Both the position numbers and the translations under genes were made by a program. Shown here in pieces: positions 23,717-35,090 of a stretch of 64,000 nucleotides of DNA (within the stretch, counting starts at the first letter, position 1; each line of letters starts with the position of its first letter). The DNA comes from Chamaecrista fasciculata (Eukaryota; Streptophyta; Magnoliopsida; Fabales; Fabaceae). The notes beneath the pieces are model-generated. The model searched no databases and was not told where the DNA came from. It was given only the letters and a program-made list of their open reading frames with translations. The stretch is from positions 203,826 to 267,825 of the forward strand of contig QANZ01011582.1 of NCBI GenBank assembly GCA_003254925.1, in the 5' to 3' direction.

Positions 23717-24148
23717 CGGTCGGACCGGATGTTTGGACCGGATGACGCAATAAATAATTATTTTTAATATATTAAATATAAACCCTCTATATTTTTTTTT
23801 TGGGTCTAAGAGATGCATTAAATTTATTAATTTATTAGATAAGTAAAACAATTGGTAAGAGATAGCTAATAGAGCCTCACAGTTGGGATGGTAAAGGTGC
23901 TGGGAGTGTGAAGAAAGGGCATGAGTTTGATCCCTATAAGGCTTAAAACGATTTTTTGTAAAAAAAATTGAGAACCGCCGGTCCGGTCCAGCGGTTGGAT
24001 CCGGTTTTCCGGTTCTTGGCCGGTTATTTCCGGTCCAATCCGGTCCAACCATCATTCCGGTTCAAATGGTTGAACCAACTCGCTTGTGTCTTCGGGTAGC
24101 GGTCCAACCGGTCCGACCGGCCGGTCCGGTCCGGTTTTCACATCACTG
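23717..24148. mobile_element. non-autonomous hAT element (copy 2, left end in gap)
   Basis: Nearly identical to 18556-18983, with only a handful of differences by eye, mostly G/C to A/T changes such as the B-box decay. It ends with the same TTTTCACATCACTG. The right flank is CGGTGAAC. The left terminus and its duplication are inside the gap, so an independent insertion and a local duplication cannot be distinguished here. Confidence 0.8.
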
Positions 24149-24218
24149 CGGTGAACTTAACCATCTTCCTTAAAGATAAATGGAAAAGAAAAATCAAAAA
24201 ATTCTCTCTAAAAACTTT

Positions 24219-24542
24219 GGTCAAAATTTTATTTTGGTCCCTCATGTTTGCTCAAAGTTCTGTTTTGATCTCCCAAGTTGTTTCGTTTGTTTTGGTCTCC
24301 CATATTTGCTCAAAGTTTCGTTTTGATCTCTAAAATTTTTTTGTTTCATTTAGGTTCTTCATGTTTACTCAAAGTTCTGTTTTAGTTTTCAAGTTTCCAA
24401 AAAGATCCTAAAAAGAGAAAAAAAAATTGGAGATCAAAGTAGATGGAAAATAATCAAGGACTAACGGTTAAACTTTTTAAAAATTTGAAGGACCAAAATG
24501 AAACTTTAAACAAATATGAGAGACGAAAATAAGACTTTGGCC
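24219..24542. mobile_element. MULE-type MITE
   Basis: 324-bp foldback element. The left end GGTCAAAATTTTATTTTGG and the right end reverse-complemented GGCCAAAGTCTTATTTTCG share long similarity ('gtctctcatatttg'). A perfect 9-bp duplication AAAAACTTT lies at 24210-24218 and 24543-24551. It is non-coding and contains internal repeats of 'tgtttgctcaaagtt'. Confidence 0.83.
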
Positions 24543-24551
24543 AAAAACTTT

Positions 24552-27230
24552 TCACTCATCCTTCATTATTTCTTCCGTCACTATTTTCCATTCTTTCCTA
24601 CTGTTCTTTCTATCATATTCTTTGAACATGAATTCAATACACCTTTTATATGTCCTTTTATCTCATTTTGGTCCTTCAAATTTTAGTGGGTAAGGTGATG
24701 TGGCAAATTCTAGATCCATTAGATACTTTTAATGAACAGGATTAAATTAAAGGGAGAGAAAGGGAGAGAGTGCAAAGGGAGAGAGTCCACTCCCCACGAA
24801 AAGTTGATGATTTATCACCACACCATAAAAGCCTGACACATTCAGGCAAAAAAAAAAAAGCCTGACATATGACCATTAGGGCTAGATATTTATTCCTTTA
24901 GTTTGTTAGGAGCAAACTTTTGGAAAAAAAAAAAAAAAGAAAAGAAAAAGTTAGGAGGACACTTTTTTAGAAAAAAAAATAACCAGATTAAAAGAGTAGC
25001 AAAATGAAACAAGCATAATTTTTGTCCTTTGCAATAGGCTTGACCCAATGCAAAATTGATTTAGTATAAAATTTATGATTTAATTTGGATCACATTAAAT
25101 AATTAAAGGTCAAAATACAATTTCATATTTTTATGTTTGGAGTAAGTTGAAATTAACATTTCATTTATTTTGTTGCAATTTTGCTCTTCTAATTCTTTTT
25201 TAAAAAGTTTTATTTATTGATCTCAACAACTGAAGATGATCATATTTATCTCATTTTAAATTTAAATATAGTGGGTCTCGAGCTATACATCACTTTTGAC
25301 TAGTCATTTTTTTGTCTAGTTAAAACCGTCAATAAACAAGATCAAATTAAAGTCAGAAAGAAAGTCACTAATTTTATAGTCAAACAGACGAAGTCGGTCA
25401 TGAAACGAGCAGCATGTGGCTCAAGATTGTGAAACGCGAGTGGTTCACTTTCATAGCTCAATTTGATATTGTGAATTATTGACCGTAACTGAACAAAGAA
25501 ATGACTAGTAAAAAAATAATCTATCTTTCATTAAAATAACCTTAATTTAAATACAAGTAAAAGTGGAAGTCAGAATTTAATATTTTTTATGGGTTGAGCC
25601 ATAAAATAACCTTATTCTGACACCGTAATATAATACTTTCAAGTAAGAAATAATAATTGATAGAGATATAGTTTTAAAAAAATAAATTACATTTGTAGAA
25701 CTTACTCATCGCAACAAATCTAACGAAATACATTTTGTCAAGAAATTATATTTCTAGAGTTTTGTGTTTTTAATGACTGTTTTGAAGATATTAAATTATT
25801 TTTGGGTGTTTTACTAATTTCAACCTCTTTTTTGCATTGAAATTGTCTTTTATCCCTCAAAGTTGGTTAAAATTACGAAATAACCCCAAAAAATGTCAAT
25901 TTTCGTTAGTTTTCTAATGAAATTAAAGGTCAGGATACCATGATTTTAGTGTGTAGATTCAAGTTAATTATTTTTAGTGGATTCATGGAGACTAGCATTG
26001 TCCAAGGTTTATCAACCAAATCTAAAGACAACAGAAAACAAAATAGAAATTGTGGAAACTAAATATAACAAGTAAATTAAATAGTGATAAAATGTAACCG
26101 ATATATAAGGGCTTGGCTAAGGTTAATCTTTATGGACTCTAACACTTAATCATTGATGCCAAAGATGATTTTTCATCAAATTAAAATAGGTTAACGAAAT
26201 CCCACGGTGAAATCACTCTTTCTTTAAAGTTGATTAAAGGATAACATATCCAATTTAATCACTTATTAACTAGACGAATCCGACACGATCGACAATTCAA
26301 TCTAAATTAATAGAATTAGGACTCGAAAGATATTAACCCTAAACAATTAATTTACGAAATTACTTGTTTAGATTTTCTTCTCACTAATATGGTACAACTA
26401 TTTTAGTTACTACTTAGTGACGAACTTATTAATTATGAATCAACAAGTTCATCTAGCATTATGTTTTACAAAACAATTAGACAACTAGAAATTAGTTGAA
26501 TACTCAACTTGAAAAAAATTAAGAGCCAAATAGGAGAAGAGAAAATATTATAAAACGATGAATACAAATAAAAACATGTTCTCACAAGTGTGAAGACATC
26601 CAATCGAAATTAACCCTAAGTCAAAAGAAAAGAATTAACCACGCAGAGCCTTGAAAGAAGAAGAGAGATGGATGATCTGAGATTAGATCTTCCCCTGTTC
26701 ACTAACTAGAGAGTGATATTTACAATGTTTCTCTAACTCTAATTCTCTTCTTGAATTATTCTCATTCGAGCAAAATTGTCTTTATTAATAAAGATTACAA
26801 AATTTGACTCTAAAATTCAAAACTGAAAATCTGCGTTTGAATCTTGGGCAAGACTTGTGCTCCAGCGAAAATATTTCTTGATTTTAAGATCTTGAAATTA
26901 GATCCTCTTGATTTGAGATATCTTTGAGATTGAAATCTGATATGCATTATCAATTGAAGATAATATAAGCTTATATCCTAAATTCAAAAGATATGAAATT
27001 CATAAAATATCAAATTTAAACATAAGATATCATATTTTAAATTTAAACTTAGAATAAAAAGGAAAATAAAATAATTAAGATATATTAGAATAAAATCATG
27101 ATTTGAATACAAATAAATTAGTAATTATCCTTTAAATAAGCAAAATAAAATACTCATCAATATGATTGAAAAAGATCAACAATAAATAACCAAGCAGAGT
27201 GAGTTATCTTGTCTCAAATTCAAAAAGGAA
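24552..27230. other. duplicated block plus possible retroelement-derived insert; UGT promoter at right end
   Basis: 24795-25600 is a further copy of the degenerate duplicated block. From about 25950 to 27165 the sequence loses similarity to the second UGT region and resembles non-coding LTR-type DNA, but no termini could be set. The last 60 bp before the UGT start ('aataaccaagcagag', 'caaattcaaaa') match the second UGT copy, so they are probably the basal promoter and 5' UTR. Confidence 0.45.
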
Positions 27231-28664
27231 ATGGCAGAGCAACAACTTCACGTAGTAATGCTTCCATGGTCGGCGTTTGGCCACATGATTCCTTTCCTCC
27301 AACTTTCCATAGCCTTAGCCAAACATGGTGTTCGAGTCACATACGTATCCACTCCAAACAACATTAAAAGGCTCCCAAATATTCCCTCTAATTTGGCCTC
27401 TTTGATAACTATGGTGGCTTTGCAATTGCCAGAAGCCCAAAATGGTGACCTACCAAAAGGAGCAGAAGCCACAATAGACATCCCATTTGAGAAATTGCCA
27501 CTATTGAATGTGGCTTATGATCTCCTAAAATACCCATTTCAAAATCTCGTAGCTGATCAATCCCCAGATTGGATTATCATTGATTTCATGCCTCATTGGG
27601 TGATAGAAATCGGTAAACAACACAAAATCCCTGTGATGTATTTTAGTGTGTATTCTGCTGCTGTAAGCTCATTTTTTGGCCCTCCAGAATACCTCTTTGG
27701 GGAAGGTCGTGAAAGAGTAAGGCCATCAATGGAATCTCTAATGTCACCACCAAATTGGGTTGATTTTCCATCTTCTGTAGCGTTTAAGAAGCATGAGGCA
27801 ATTCCCTCATTTGCTTTCTTTTATGGTCTCATTTCTAATGGGACTGACGTCTCTCTTGCAGAGCGCATTGCAAAAGTCTTCAGAGATACGCAAGCAATAT
27901 CTTATAGGACTTGCAATGAGTTTGAGGGACAATATGTGAATTTGATTAGCAAGCTTCTCAAAAAGCCAATAATACCAACGGGTTTACTCCCATTGGATAA
28001 GCTCGAAGAAGGAAATGAAGAATTCATCAATCATCATGAGGGATCATGGAACCATATTTTCAAGTGGCTTGATGAACAAAAGCCCAAGTCAACTGTGTTT
28101 GTTGGGTTTGGTAGTGAGTGCAAGTTAACCAAAGACCAAATTCATGAGATAGCTTATGGGTTAGAACTTTCAGAATTGCCATTTCTTTGGGCTCTTAGAA
28201 AACCTGAATGGGCTAATGATGAAGATGAAATGGAAGTGTTACCTCATGGTTTTGGGGAAAGAACAAAAGGAAAAGGAGTTGTGAAGTTAGGTTGGGCACC
28301 ACAAAAGGAAATTCTAGGACATTCTTCAATTGGGGGTTCTCTATTTCACTCTGGATGGGGCTCTGTGATTGAGATTTTGCAATTTGGGCATTGTCTTGTG
28401 CTTCTACCGATGATATATGATCAAGGTTTGGTTGCTAGATTAGTGGTAGAGAAGGGTTTGGCTATGGAGATTGAGAGATCAGAGGATGGATCATTTAGTA
28501 GAGATGACATATCTAAGGCTTTGAAAATAACAATGGTGTCAAAAGAAGGAGAGACACTAAGGGCACGTGCAAGGGAGGCTGCTACTGTTTTTGGAGATAT
28601 GAAGTTGCAGCAAGAACACTATATTGGAGAACTTGCTAATTTTCTCAAATCACATAAAGCATGA
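27231..28664 (+). CDS. UDP-glycosyltransferase, UGT91-like, intact
   Basis: Intronless 477-residue family 1 (GT1) glycosyltransferase that transfers a sugar from a UDP-sugar to a small acceptor in the cytosol. The N-terminal WSAFGHMIPF supplies the catalytic His18, and Asp118 (WIIIDFMPHW) is the likely partner of the dyad. The PSPG sugar-donor box spans Trp355 to Gln398, 44 residues, with HSGWGS, Glu381 and the final DQ intact. WVIEIGK and the overall layout resemble the UGT91 group, whose characterised members add a second sugar to flavonoid, saponin or steviol glycosides. The acceptor cannot be deduced. The ATG at 27231 gives a MAEQQLHVVMLPW start in line with the family, and stops lie upstream. 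A duplicated, broken copy lies 18.9 kb downstream on the same strand. Confidence 0.93.
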   Translation: MAEQQLHVVMLPWSAFGHMIPFLQLSIALAKHGVRVTYVSTPNNIKRLPNIPSNLASLITMVALQLPEAQNGDLPKGAEATIDIPFEKLPLLNVAYDLLKYPFQNLVADQSPDWIIIDFMPHWVIEIGKQHKIPVMYFSVYSAAVSSFFGPPEYLFGEGRERVRPSMESLMSPPNWVDFPSSVAFKKHEAIPSFAFFYGLISNGTDVSLAERIAKVFRDTQAISYRTCNEFEGQYVNLISKLLKKPIIPTGLLPLDKLEEGNEEFINHHEGSWNHIFKWLDEQKPKSTVFVGFGSECKLTKDQIHEIAYGLELSELPFLWALRKPEWANDEDEMEVLPHGFGERTKGKGVVKLGWAPQKEILGHSSIGGSLFHSGWGSVIEILQFGHCLVLLPMIYDQGLVARLVVEKGLAMEIERSEDGSFSRDDISKALKITMVSKEGETLRARAREAATVFGDMKLQQEHYIGELANFLKSHKA

Positions 28665-30423
28665 TGATAAGAAAGTAATGCACAACAATGAATAAGAGCA
28701 AACCCATTCAAGTTGTAGTGTGTGTGTAGCATTCAATGTTCTTGCAGGGATGATTAGGAGACATCCACTAAATATGCTCATGTATGTTTTTTTCTTTTCT
28801 TTTTTTTTTTTTCCCTTTTTTTAGCTAGAGAGTGTATGTTGTATCTTGTATGTTTGTATGAGAAATTTATTTTTATGAGAATAATTAAATCACTAAAGCT
28901 ATGTTTAGATGTTTAAAAAATTAGATGTAATTATTCTTTTAAATAATTTTTAAAGGAAGGAATTCAATTATTTTCAAATTTTACCTCTTAAATTACTTTA
29001 GCTAAATACAGCACAAAACATTTTTTTTTTCATATACTTCACATGAGATAGTCGTTACTTACTGGCTTCGCTATGCCAAGTAATTTATACAATAACAAAT
29101 AGCAAAAATTATAGTATTTTGTCATTGTCACTAATTTATACTTCACATGAATGATTTTTATGTTACTAAAACATATCCTATTATTGTTAAAAGTATGTTA
29201 TAACATAAAAATATAATATTAATAATAGGTCAAATGCTTAAATTGGTCCTAAATGTTGTCATTTAGTTTTATGCAAGTCTCAAACTACTGAATGTGATCA
29301 TATCTTTCTCATTTTAAGTTCAAATATAATGAGTTCAGAGTTACATGTTGCTTTTGGCGAGCGCTTTCATTATCTAGTTGAAGTAATAAGCAAACAAGGT
29401 CAAATCGAGTCATGAAATTAAGTAGGTCGTTCGTTTCACAGTTAAACAAACAAAGTTAGTTATATATTTTTCGTTTCAAATCTAAATGTGACGAGTTCGG
29501 AACTCTAGTCTCTTATCTTTTGGTCAGGTTGCAAATCAATCATTCATCATCTTTTTTTTTTTTTCAATTTTTTGTCTCACACTTTGCAAAAAAAAGTTCG
29601 ACTGTTACGTTAGTCACACTTTACAAATCTTGACTTAAATTTTCATGTCTAACCTATTATTGAAATTCCCTATTTCCTTGGCTTGATGATGCAGACTTTG
29701 CCAAATCCTCCTTCTCCAATAGCAGTTTCAAAATTATTGGTGATATATATGGAGAACTTGAGAGTAAGAAAATACTCTACTTAGTTGTTTGAGAGCTTCC
29801 TTGTTTTGAGATTCAGTATACAAAACTGCACAAAGAAAAGAGTAAAAGCAATTTAACCTAAGACAAAGGCCAAACTAAGAGATCTTAGCCTACTAGATTC
29901 TGAGACTTAAAGCACAAGTACTATCTTATATCTTATCCATTGTGAGCAAAATAGAAGAATAAATTAATGATTTTGTCTTTGATAGATGACAAATTTATCA
30001 ATTTAGCCCCTTAAAGACAACATTGTAAAATTTAGTCTCTGAATCAATTTGAACATTTTGTTAAAGTTACTACATAAAATTTAAATGTGGCTCTAGATTT
30101 TATTGATATCACACTTAACAACTCTAAAAAATTATTTTTACTATTACATTTAAATTAATATCTTAATAAAAGGAAAAAATGATTGTAATACATCTTTTAG
30201 GGACTAAATTGAGATATTAGTCATCTTTTGGGTATTTAATCATTAATTTACTCAAATAGAAACAAATGAAGAAGGGTTTTCAAAGAATATGACTTTCTTT
30301 TTGGTGATTGGTGAATGAACTATATATATATAACTAATTTTATTTAAAAATTAAAACACAAATAAATTTTTTTCAGTAAAAACATTTAGGGTTTTTTGTT
30401 AACTTCAATCCCTAATCTGAAAT
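28665..30423. other. UGT 3' flank and repeat-rich spacer
   Basis: The first 250 bp (to 'aaatcactaaa' near 28895) have a partner downstream of the second UGT that is split by a 1.46-kb insertion. 29230-29520 is a decayed relative of the 5622-7443 repeat. 29985-30250 has weak inverted phrases ('aatttagcccctta', 'agggactaaatt') typical of an old MITE. No gene was seen. Confidence 0.5.
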
Positions 30424-30655
30424 TGTACGAAACAGGAAAGATTTTGTGAGAATGATTGATTATTATTGCATAATAATTGGTGGCATATATACAGCAGCTG
30501 ATTGTGGGTCCCATAGGATCAATCACGGAAATAAATGCTAACTAATTCTGCCTAAAAATTATTCCTACAAGCTGACTAAGCAGAAGAGAAAATACAGAGA
30601 AAAAATACAAAGGGTGTAATTACAAAATAGTACAGAAAACTTTTATATCTTTACA
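30424..30655 (-). repeat. 3' LTR of the copia element
   Basis: 232-bp long terminal repeat with TG...CA ends, lying downstream of the polyprotein in element orientation. Confidence 0.95.
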
Positions 30656-30663
30656 TCCCCCCC

Positions 30664-33600
30664 TCAAGTTGGAGACTGATGAGGAAGAAGTCCCAACTTG
30701 GTAGCCAAATTAGAAAGCTGAGGCAGAGCAAGAGATTTGGTGAAGATATCAGCGAGTTGAAGCTGCGATGGGACATGCTGAGGGAGGATAAAACCGGTTT
30801 TGAATTTTTCGCGCACAACATGACAGTCGATTTCAATATGCTTGGTGCGTTCATGATAAACCGGATTTGCAGAGATGTGGAGAGCGGATTTGTTATCACA
30901 CCAAAGTGGAATTGGTGTAGGAGAAGTAATGCGGAAGTCTTTAAGTAAATAAGTAATCCAAAGGAGCTCACAAACGGTATTTGCCATACTGCGATATTCA
31001 GCTTCGCATGAAGAACGAGCTACTGTTGTTTGTTTTTTTGTTTTCCAGGAAATGGCATTTGGACCCAGCATGATGCAGTAGCCAGACAAGGAACGACGAG
31101 TCTGAGGGCAAGAAGCCCAGTCACTATCACAGTAGGCTTCAAGAGTAAGGGAAGAAGAATGGGAATAAAACAGACCAAGAGATGAAGTGCCCTTCAAGTA
31201 GCGAACCACGTGTAAAGCTGCATTCATATGAGTATCACAAGGGCTGCCAACAAATTGACTAAGTTGTTGAACACTGTAAGTAATGTCAGGTCTGGTGAGA
31301 TTCAAATAAAGAAGACGGCCAATGAGTCTACGATACTGCTCAGGATCCTGAAGAACAGGGGAATTTTGATCAAACTTAAATCCTTTTGGTAATGGAGTGG
31401 CAACGGATTTGGAGTCAGCAAGATGGGTATCATGAAGAATATCCATAATGTATTTATGTTGGCAAAGATAAGTACCAGCCTCACTGCGAGCAATCTCAAC
31501 ACCTAGAAAATAACGAGCATGTCCCAAATCTTTGATACTGAAAAGAGTATCAAGGTGATGCTTGACACGAAGTATCTCATTGTCATCAGACCCTGTAAGC
31601 AAAATGTCATCGACATAAATGATGAGAGCAAGGAAACCATGCGGAGAAGCCTTGGTAAATAAGCAAGCATCATTTACAGATTGAGTGAAACCAAATTTGA
31701 GAATTTGAGTGGTAAATTCAGAATTCCACTCCCTGGAAGCTTGCTTGAGGCCGTAAAGAGATCTTTTTAAGCGACAGACCTGATCAGAGGTGCCCTTATT
31801 ATATCCTTGAGGAATTGTGAGATAAACCTCTTCTTTGAGATAACCGTGAAGGAATGCATTATTGATGTCCATTTGATGAATTGGCCATCTGTGGGAAGTA
31901 GCTAAGGCAATAAAAATTCGAACAGTGACAACTTTGGCCACAGGAGAATAACTGTCCATATAATCAAGTCCAGCAACTTGAGTGTAACCCTTAGCAACCA
32001 AGCGAGCCTTGTAGCGATCTACTGTGCCATCAGGGTTGTACTTAACTCTGTAGACCCATTTAGAGTCAATAGGCTTCTTTCCTGCAGGTAAAGTGGTTAA
32101 TTCCCAAGTATCATTGGACTCAAGAGCACAAAGTTCAGCATTCATGGCTTGGATCCACTTAGGATCTTTAATGGCTTGTCTGTAAGTGTATGGTTCCTGA
32201 ATCTTTGTCACATTAGCAATGAAAGATGCATACTGATGAGAAAAATGAGGTATAAAAACAGAAGATGATGAGGCATGGCAAATGTAATCATTCATCCATT
32301 TGGGAGTTTGCTTAACTCGAGTACTAACCCGAGGAGGAGCAACAGATGATTGAATTGAAGAGGAAGAAGAGGATGAAGGAGAAGATGAAGGGGAAATAGA
32401 AGGTGAAGAAGATGATGGTGGTATAGTAGATGAGATAGAGGTAGAGGGGGAAAGATCAGGATAATCAAAAGGAGTATCCAATGGAACCAAAGGTAATGAA
32501 GGAGAAGAAGAATTGTGCAGAGAGGAATTATTATGCAGAAAAGAAGTTTCTGATGCAAAAGGAAATATATGCTCATGGAATTTAATGTCTCTAGTAATGT
32601 AAATTGTATGGTTTGCTAAATCAAATGCTTTGTAAGCCTTTTTACCTGTGGCATAACCAATGAAGACACATTTATGGGCACGAGAAGAAAATTTAGAAGA
32701 ATGAGGGGTTGTGTCAGTGACAAAACAAAGTGAACCAAAAGTTTTGAGTTTAGAATAGTCAGGAAGGGATTTATGAAAAACTTCATATGGTGATTTATTA
32801 TTAAGTAGAGGAGTAGGCATGCGATTAATGAGATATGTAGAAGTGAGAATGGCTTCACCCCAGAATTTTGGAGGTAAATGGGAATGAAATAACAGGCTAC
32901 GAGCTGTATTTAAAAGATGGCGATGCTTTCTTTCAACAATGCCATTTTGTTGAGGTGTATAAATACATGAAGTTTGATGAATGATACCTAGCTCAGAAAA
33001 AAACTTATGGCAATGATGATTAACGAATTCTGTTCCATTATCTGAGCGAACTGTCTTGACCACAGCATCATATTGTTTTTGAACTTGTGTTATAAATTGA
33101 GTAAGAGTGGAAGAAACTTGAGATTTATATTTAAGTAAAAAAGTCCAAGTTACTCGACTGTGATCATCTACTATTGTTAAAATGTAATGTGCATTGTTTA
33201 AAGAAGGAATATGATATGGTCCCCAAAGATCCATATGTAATAGTTCTAGTATAGCAGCAGCCCGAGTATGACTAACAGGAAAAGGAGATCGAGTTTGCTT
33301 GGCAAAATGACATGTATCACATGTGGGGAGGGATTGATTAGATAAAGATTTTAATGAGGGTATATGAGATAAAACAGATAAAGGACAGTGTCCCATTCGT
33401 TGATGCCAAAAGGAAACAGAAAAGTCATTGCCAAGTGAGGCATTACAAGCAGTATCAGTAGCAAAACCAGTCTTAAAACTATTTATTACATTACTATGAA
33501 AAGAAGACTTGTCCAAGATATATAAATTTCCTTTTACAGCAGCAACTGCAATGATGCATTTACTCTTCTGGTCCTGAATGACACAACAATGTTTAAGAAA

Positions 33601-35037
33601 AGTTAGTGTCAAATTAGAGTCATGAAGTAGCTGATTAACAGAAATAAGGTTAAAACGAAAAGAAGGAACAGATAAAACAGAAGAAAGAATGAAGTGAGGA
33701 TGCAATGTGGCAGTACCACAAGTGGAAATGGTGTGAACAGAAGAATTTGGAAGATGAATTTTAGTAGGAGTAGGCATAGTATGAATATTATGCAATAGAG
33801 TAGTATTATAGCACATATGGGAAGAAGCGCCTGTGTCAAGGATCCAGGAATCAGAACTTAGAGAAAAACCAGTAAGTCCATAAGTAGTACCTGCAAAATC
33901 AACAGTATTGGCATAGCTGACATGCTCCTCCTGCCCCTTACCACGAATGTACTTATCCATTTCATGCTTGAAAAAGGTGGAGAACATGGCAGCAAAGTCA
34001 TCAGTCTTGCTGGTATGGCTACTGGCAGAAGCAGCATCAAGAGAAATCACTGCAGAATCAGAGGCAAAAGTGGCGATAGCCTTCTTATCAGCTTCAGCTT
34101 TTTTTGACTCTTTAAACTTTTCATACCAATCTGGGTAGCCATGAAGTTTAAAGCATGTATCCTTAGTGTGTCCCCCAAATTTACAGTGATCACAGAACTT
34201 ATCAGATTTTTTAGGAGGGTCACGTTTCTTTGGAGAAGATTTGGAAACATCAGATTTGGGAGAAGAGGATTTTGCAAAGAGGGCACTAGCATCGACAGAG
34301 GGAACAGTAATGGACTTACTTACAGCTTTCTGACTTTCAGCAGAAGCTACCATGGAAAATGCTTTGCTGACTTTAGGTAAGGGATCTAGACTAAGGATTT
34401 GACTACGAATGATGTCAAATTCAGCATTTAGACCCATAAGAAACTGAAGGAGACGCATCCAAGAAGTGATATCCTTCATTTTCTGAGTGAGTCCACAAGT
34501 GCAATTAGTGCAGCGACAAACAGGAATGGGAACAAGTCGATCCAATTCATCCCAAGCACGATGAAGTCGACTATAATAGACTGTGATGGAATCATTACCC
34601 TGCTGAACAGAGCAAATTTGTCGCTGAATTTGGTAAAGCTGAGGGCCAGTACTAAGGCCATAGCGATCACCAATTTCATCCCAAAGACTCTTAGCAGTGG
34701 AGCAGTAGATGAGAGTGTCAGCAATATCCTTGGATATGGAGTTCATAATCCAAGATTTTATCATAGAATCAACACGTTTCCATCGACGAAACTGTGTTGC
34801 ATCCGCAGGTGCTTGAAGAGAGCCATCGATAAATCCAATCTTATCTTTGGCTTCTAAAGCAGTGCGAATAGCTACATTCCATGTTAGAAAATTAGATCCC
34901 GTGAGATGTGCACTGACAAGCATCATCCCAGGGTGATCAGAATTCTGCAAATGAAAGGGACCATCGTCCAATTTTGGAGCGACGTCATCCAAGGTCTTAC
35001 TCGAGGCACCAGAAATGGGACTCTGAGTACTCTCCAT
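30664..35037 (-). CDS. copia Gag-Pol polyprotein, intact
   Basis: Single 1457-codon frame with the Ty1/copia domain order. The Gag core (about residues 35-240, including LTGSNFLTWNVAIRTAL) is followed by a CCHC zinc knuckle with C282, C285, H290 and C295. The aspartic protease has the active-site DTGA at 401. A GAG-pre-integrase HHCC-like region (HQRMGH... CDTCHFAKQ) leads into the integrase catalytic core (MDLWGPY..., VRSDNGTEF, NGIVERKHRH). A Ser/Pro-rich linker (low complexity, around 880-930) precedes the reverse transcriptase with DINNAFLHG and YVDD, and RNase H at the C terminus (EAYCDSDWA, SCEAEY). All catalytic motifs I can check are intact. The protein assembles virus-like particles in the cytoplasm and integrates cDNA in the nucleus. 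Confidence 0.96.
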   Translation of the reverse strand: MESTQSPISGASSKTLDDVAPKLDDGPFHLQNSDHPGMMLVSAHLTGSNFLTWNVAIRTALEAKDKIGFIDGSLQAPADATQFRRWKRVDSMIKSWIMNSISKDIADTLIYCSTAKSLWDEIGDRYGLSTGPQLYQIQRQICSVQQGNDSITVYYSRLHRAWDELDRLVPIPVCRCTNCTCGLTQKMKDITSWMRLLQFLMGLNAEFDIIRSQILSLDPLPKVSKAFSMVASAESQKAVSKSITVPSVDASALFAKSSSPKSDVSKSSPKKRDPPKKSDKFCDHCKFGGHTKDTCFKLHGYPDWYEKFKESKKAEADKKAIATFASDSAVISLDAASASSHTSKTDDFAAMFSTFFKHEMDKYIRGKGQEEHVSYANTVDFAGTTYGLTGFSLSSDSWILDTGASSHMCYNTTLLHNIHTMPTPTKIHLPNSSVHTISTCGTATLHPHFILSSVLSVPSFRFNLISVNQLLHDSNLTLTFLKHCCVIQDQKSKCIIAVAAVKGNLYILDKSSFHSNVINSFKTGFATDTACNASLGNDFSVSFWHQRMGHCPLSVLSHIPSLKSLSNQSLPTCDTCHFAKQTRSPFPVSHTRAAAILELLHMDLWGPYHIPSLNNAHYILTIVDDHSRVTWTFLLKYKSQVSSTLTQFITQVQKQYDAVVKTVRSDNGTEFVNHHCHKFFSELGIIHQTSCIYTPQQNGIVERKHRHLLNTARSLLFHSHLPPKFWGEAILTSTYLINRMPTPLLNNKSPYEVFHKSLPDYSKLKTFGSLCFVTDTTPHSSKFSSRAHKCVFIGYATGKKAYKAFDLANHTIYITRDIKFHEHIFPFASETSFLHNNSSLHNSSSPSLPLVPLDTPFDYPDLSPSTSISSTIPPSSSSPSISPSSSPSSSSSSSIQSSVAPPRVSTRVKQTPKWMNDYICHASSSSVFIPHFSHQYASFIANVTKIQEPYTYRQAIKDPKWIQAMNAELCALESNDTWELTTLPAGKKPIDSKWVYRVKYNPDGTVDRYKARLVAKGYTQVAGLDYMDSYSPVAKVVTVRIFIALATSHRWPIHQMDINNAFLHGYLKEEVYLTIPQGYNKGTSDQVCRLKRSLYGLKQASREWNSEFTTQILKFGFTQSVNDACLFTKASPHGFLALIIYVDDILLTGSDDNEILRVKHHLDTLFSIKDLGHARYFLGVEIARSEAGTYLCQHKYIMDILHDTHLADSKSVATPLPKGFKFDQNSPVLQDPEQYRRLIGRLLYLNLTRPDITYSVQQLSQFVGSPCDTHMNAALHVVRYLKGTSSLGLFYSHSSSLTLEAYCDSDWASCPQTRRSLSGYCIMLGPNAISWKTKKQTTVARSSCEAEYRSMANTVCELLWITYLLKDFRITSPTPIPLWCDNKSALHISANPVYHERTKHIEIDCHVVREKFKTGFILPQHVPSQLQLADIFTKSLALPQLSNLATKLGLLPHQSPT

Positions 35038-35090
35038 AAAATCTCACAGAAGAAGAAAGAAAGAATAGATCGTTTCCTGCACTGATACCA

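Noticed and set aside
23210..24055. Long open frames on both strands across 23.2-24.0 kb
   Set aside because: They exist only because the run of Ns contains no stop codons; the readable ends are hAT element sequence.
27248..27481. Minus-strand frame over the UGT start (also 46105-46338)
   Set aside because: Antisense of a conserved coding region, conserved between copies only because the genes are duplicates.
30679..34857. Plus-strand frames within the copia element
   Set aside because: They are antisense shadows of the intact polyprotein with no independent support.
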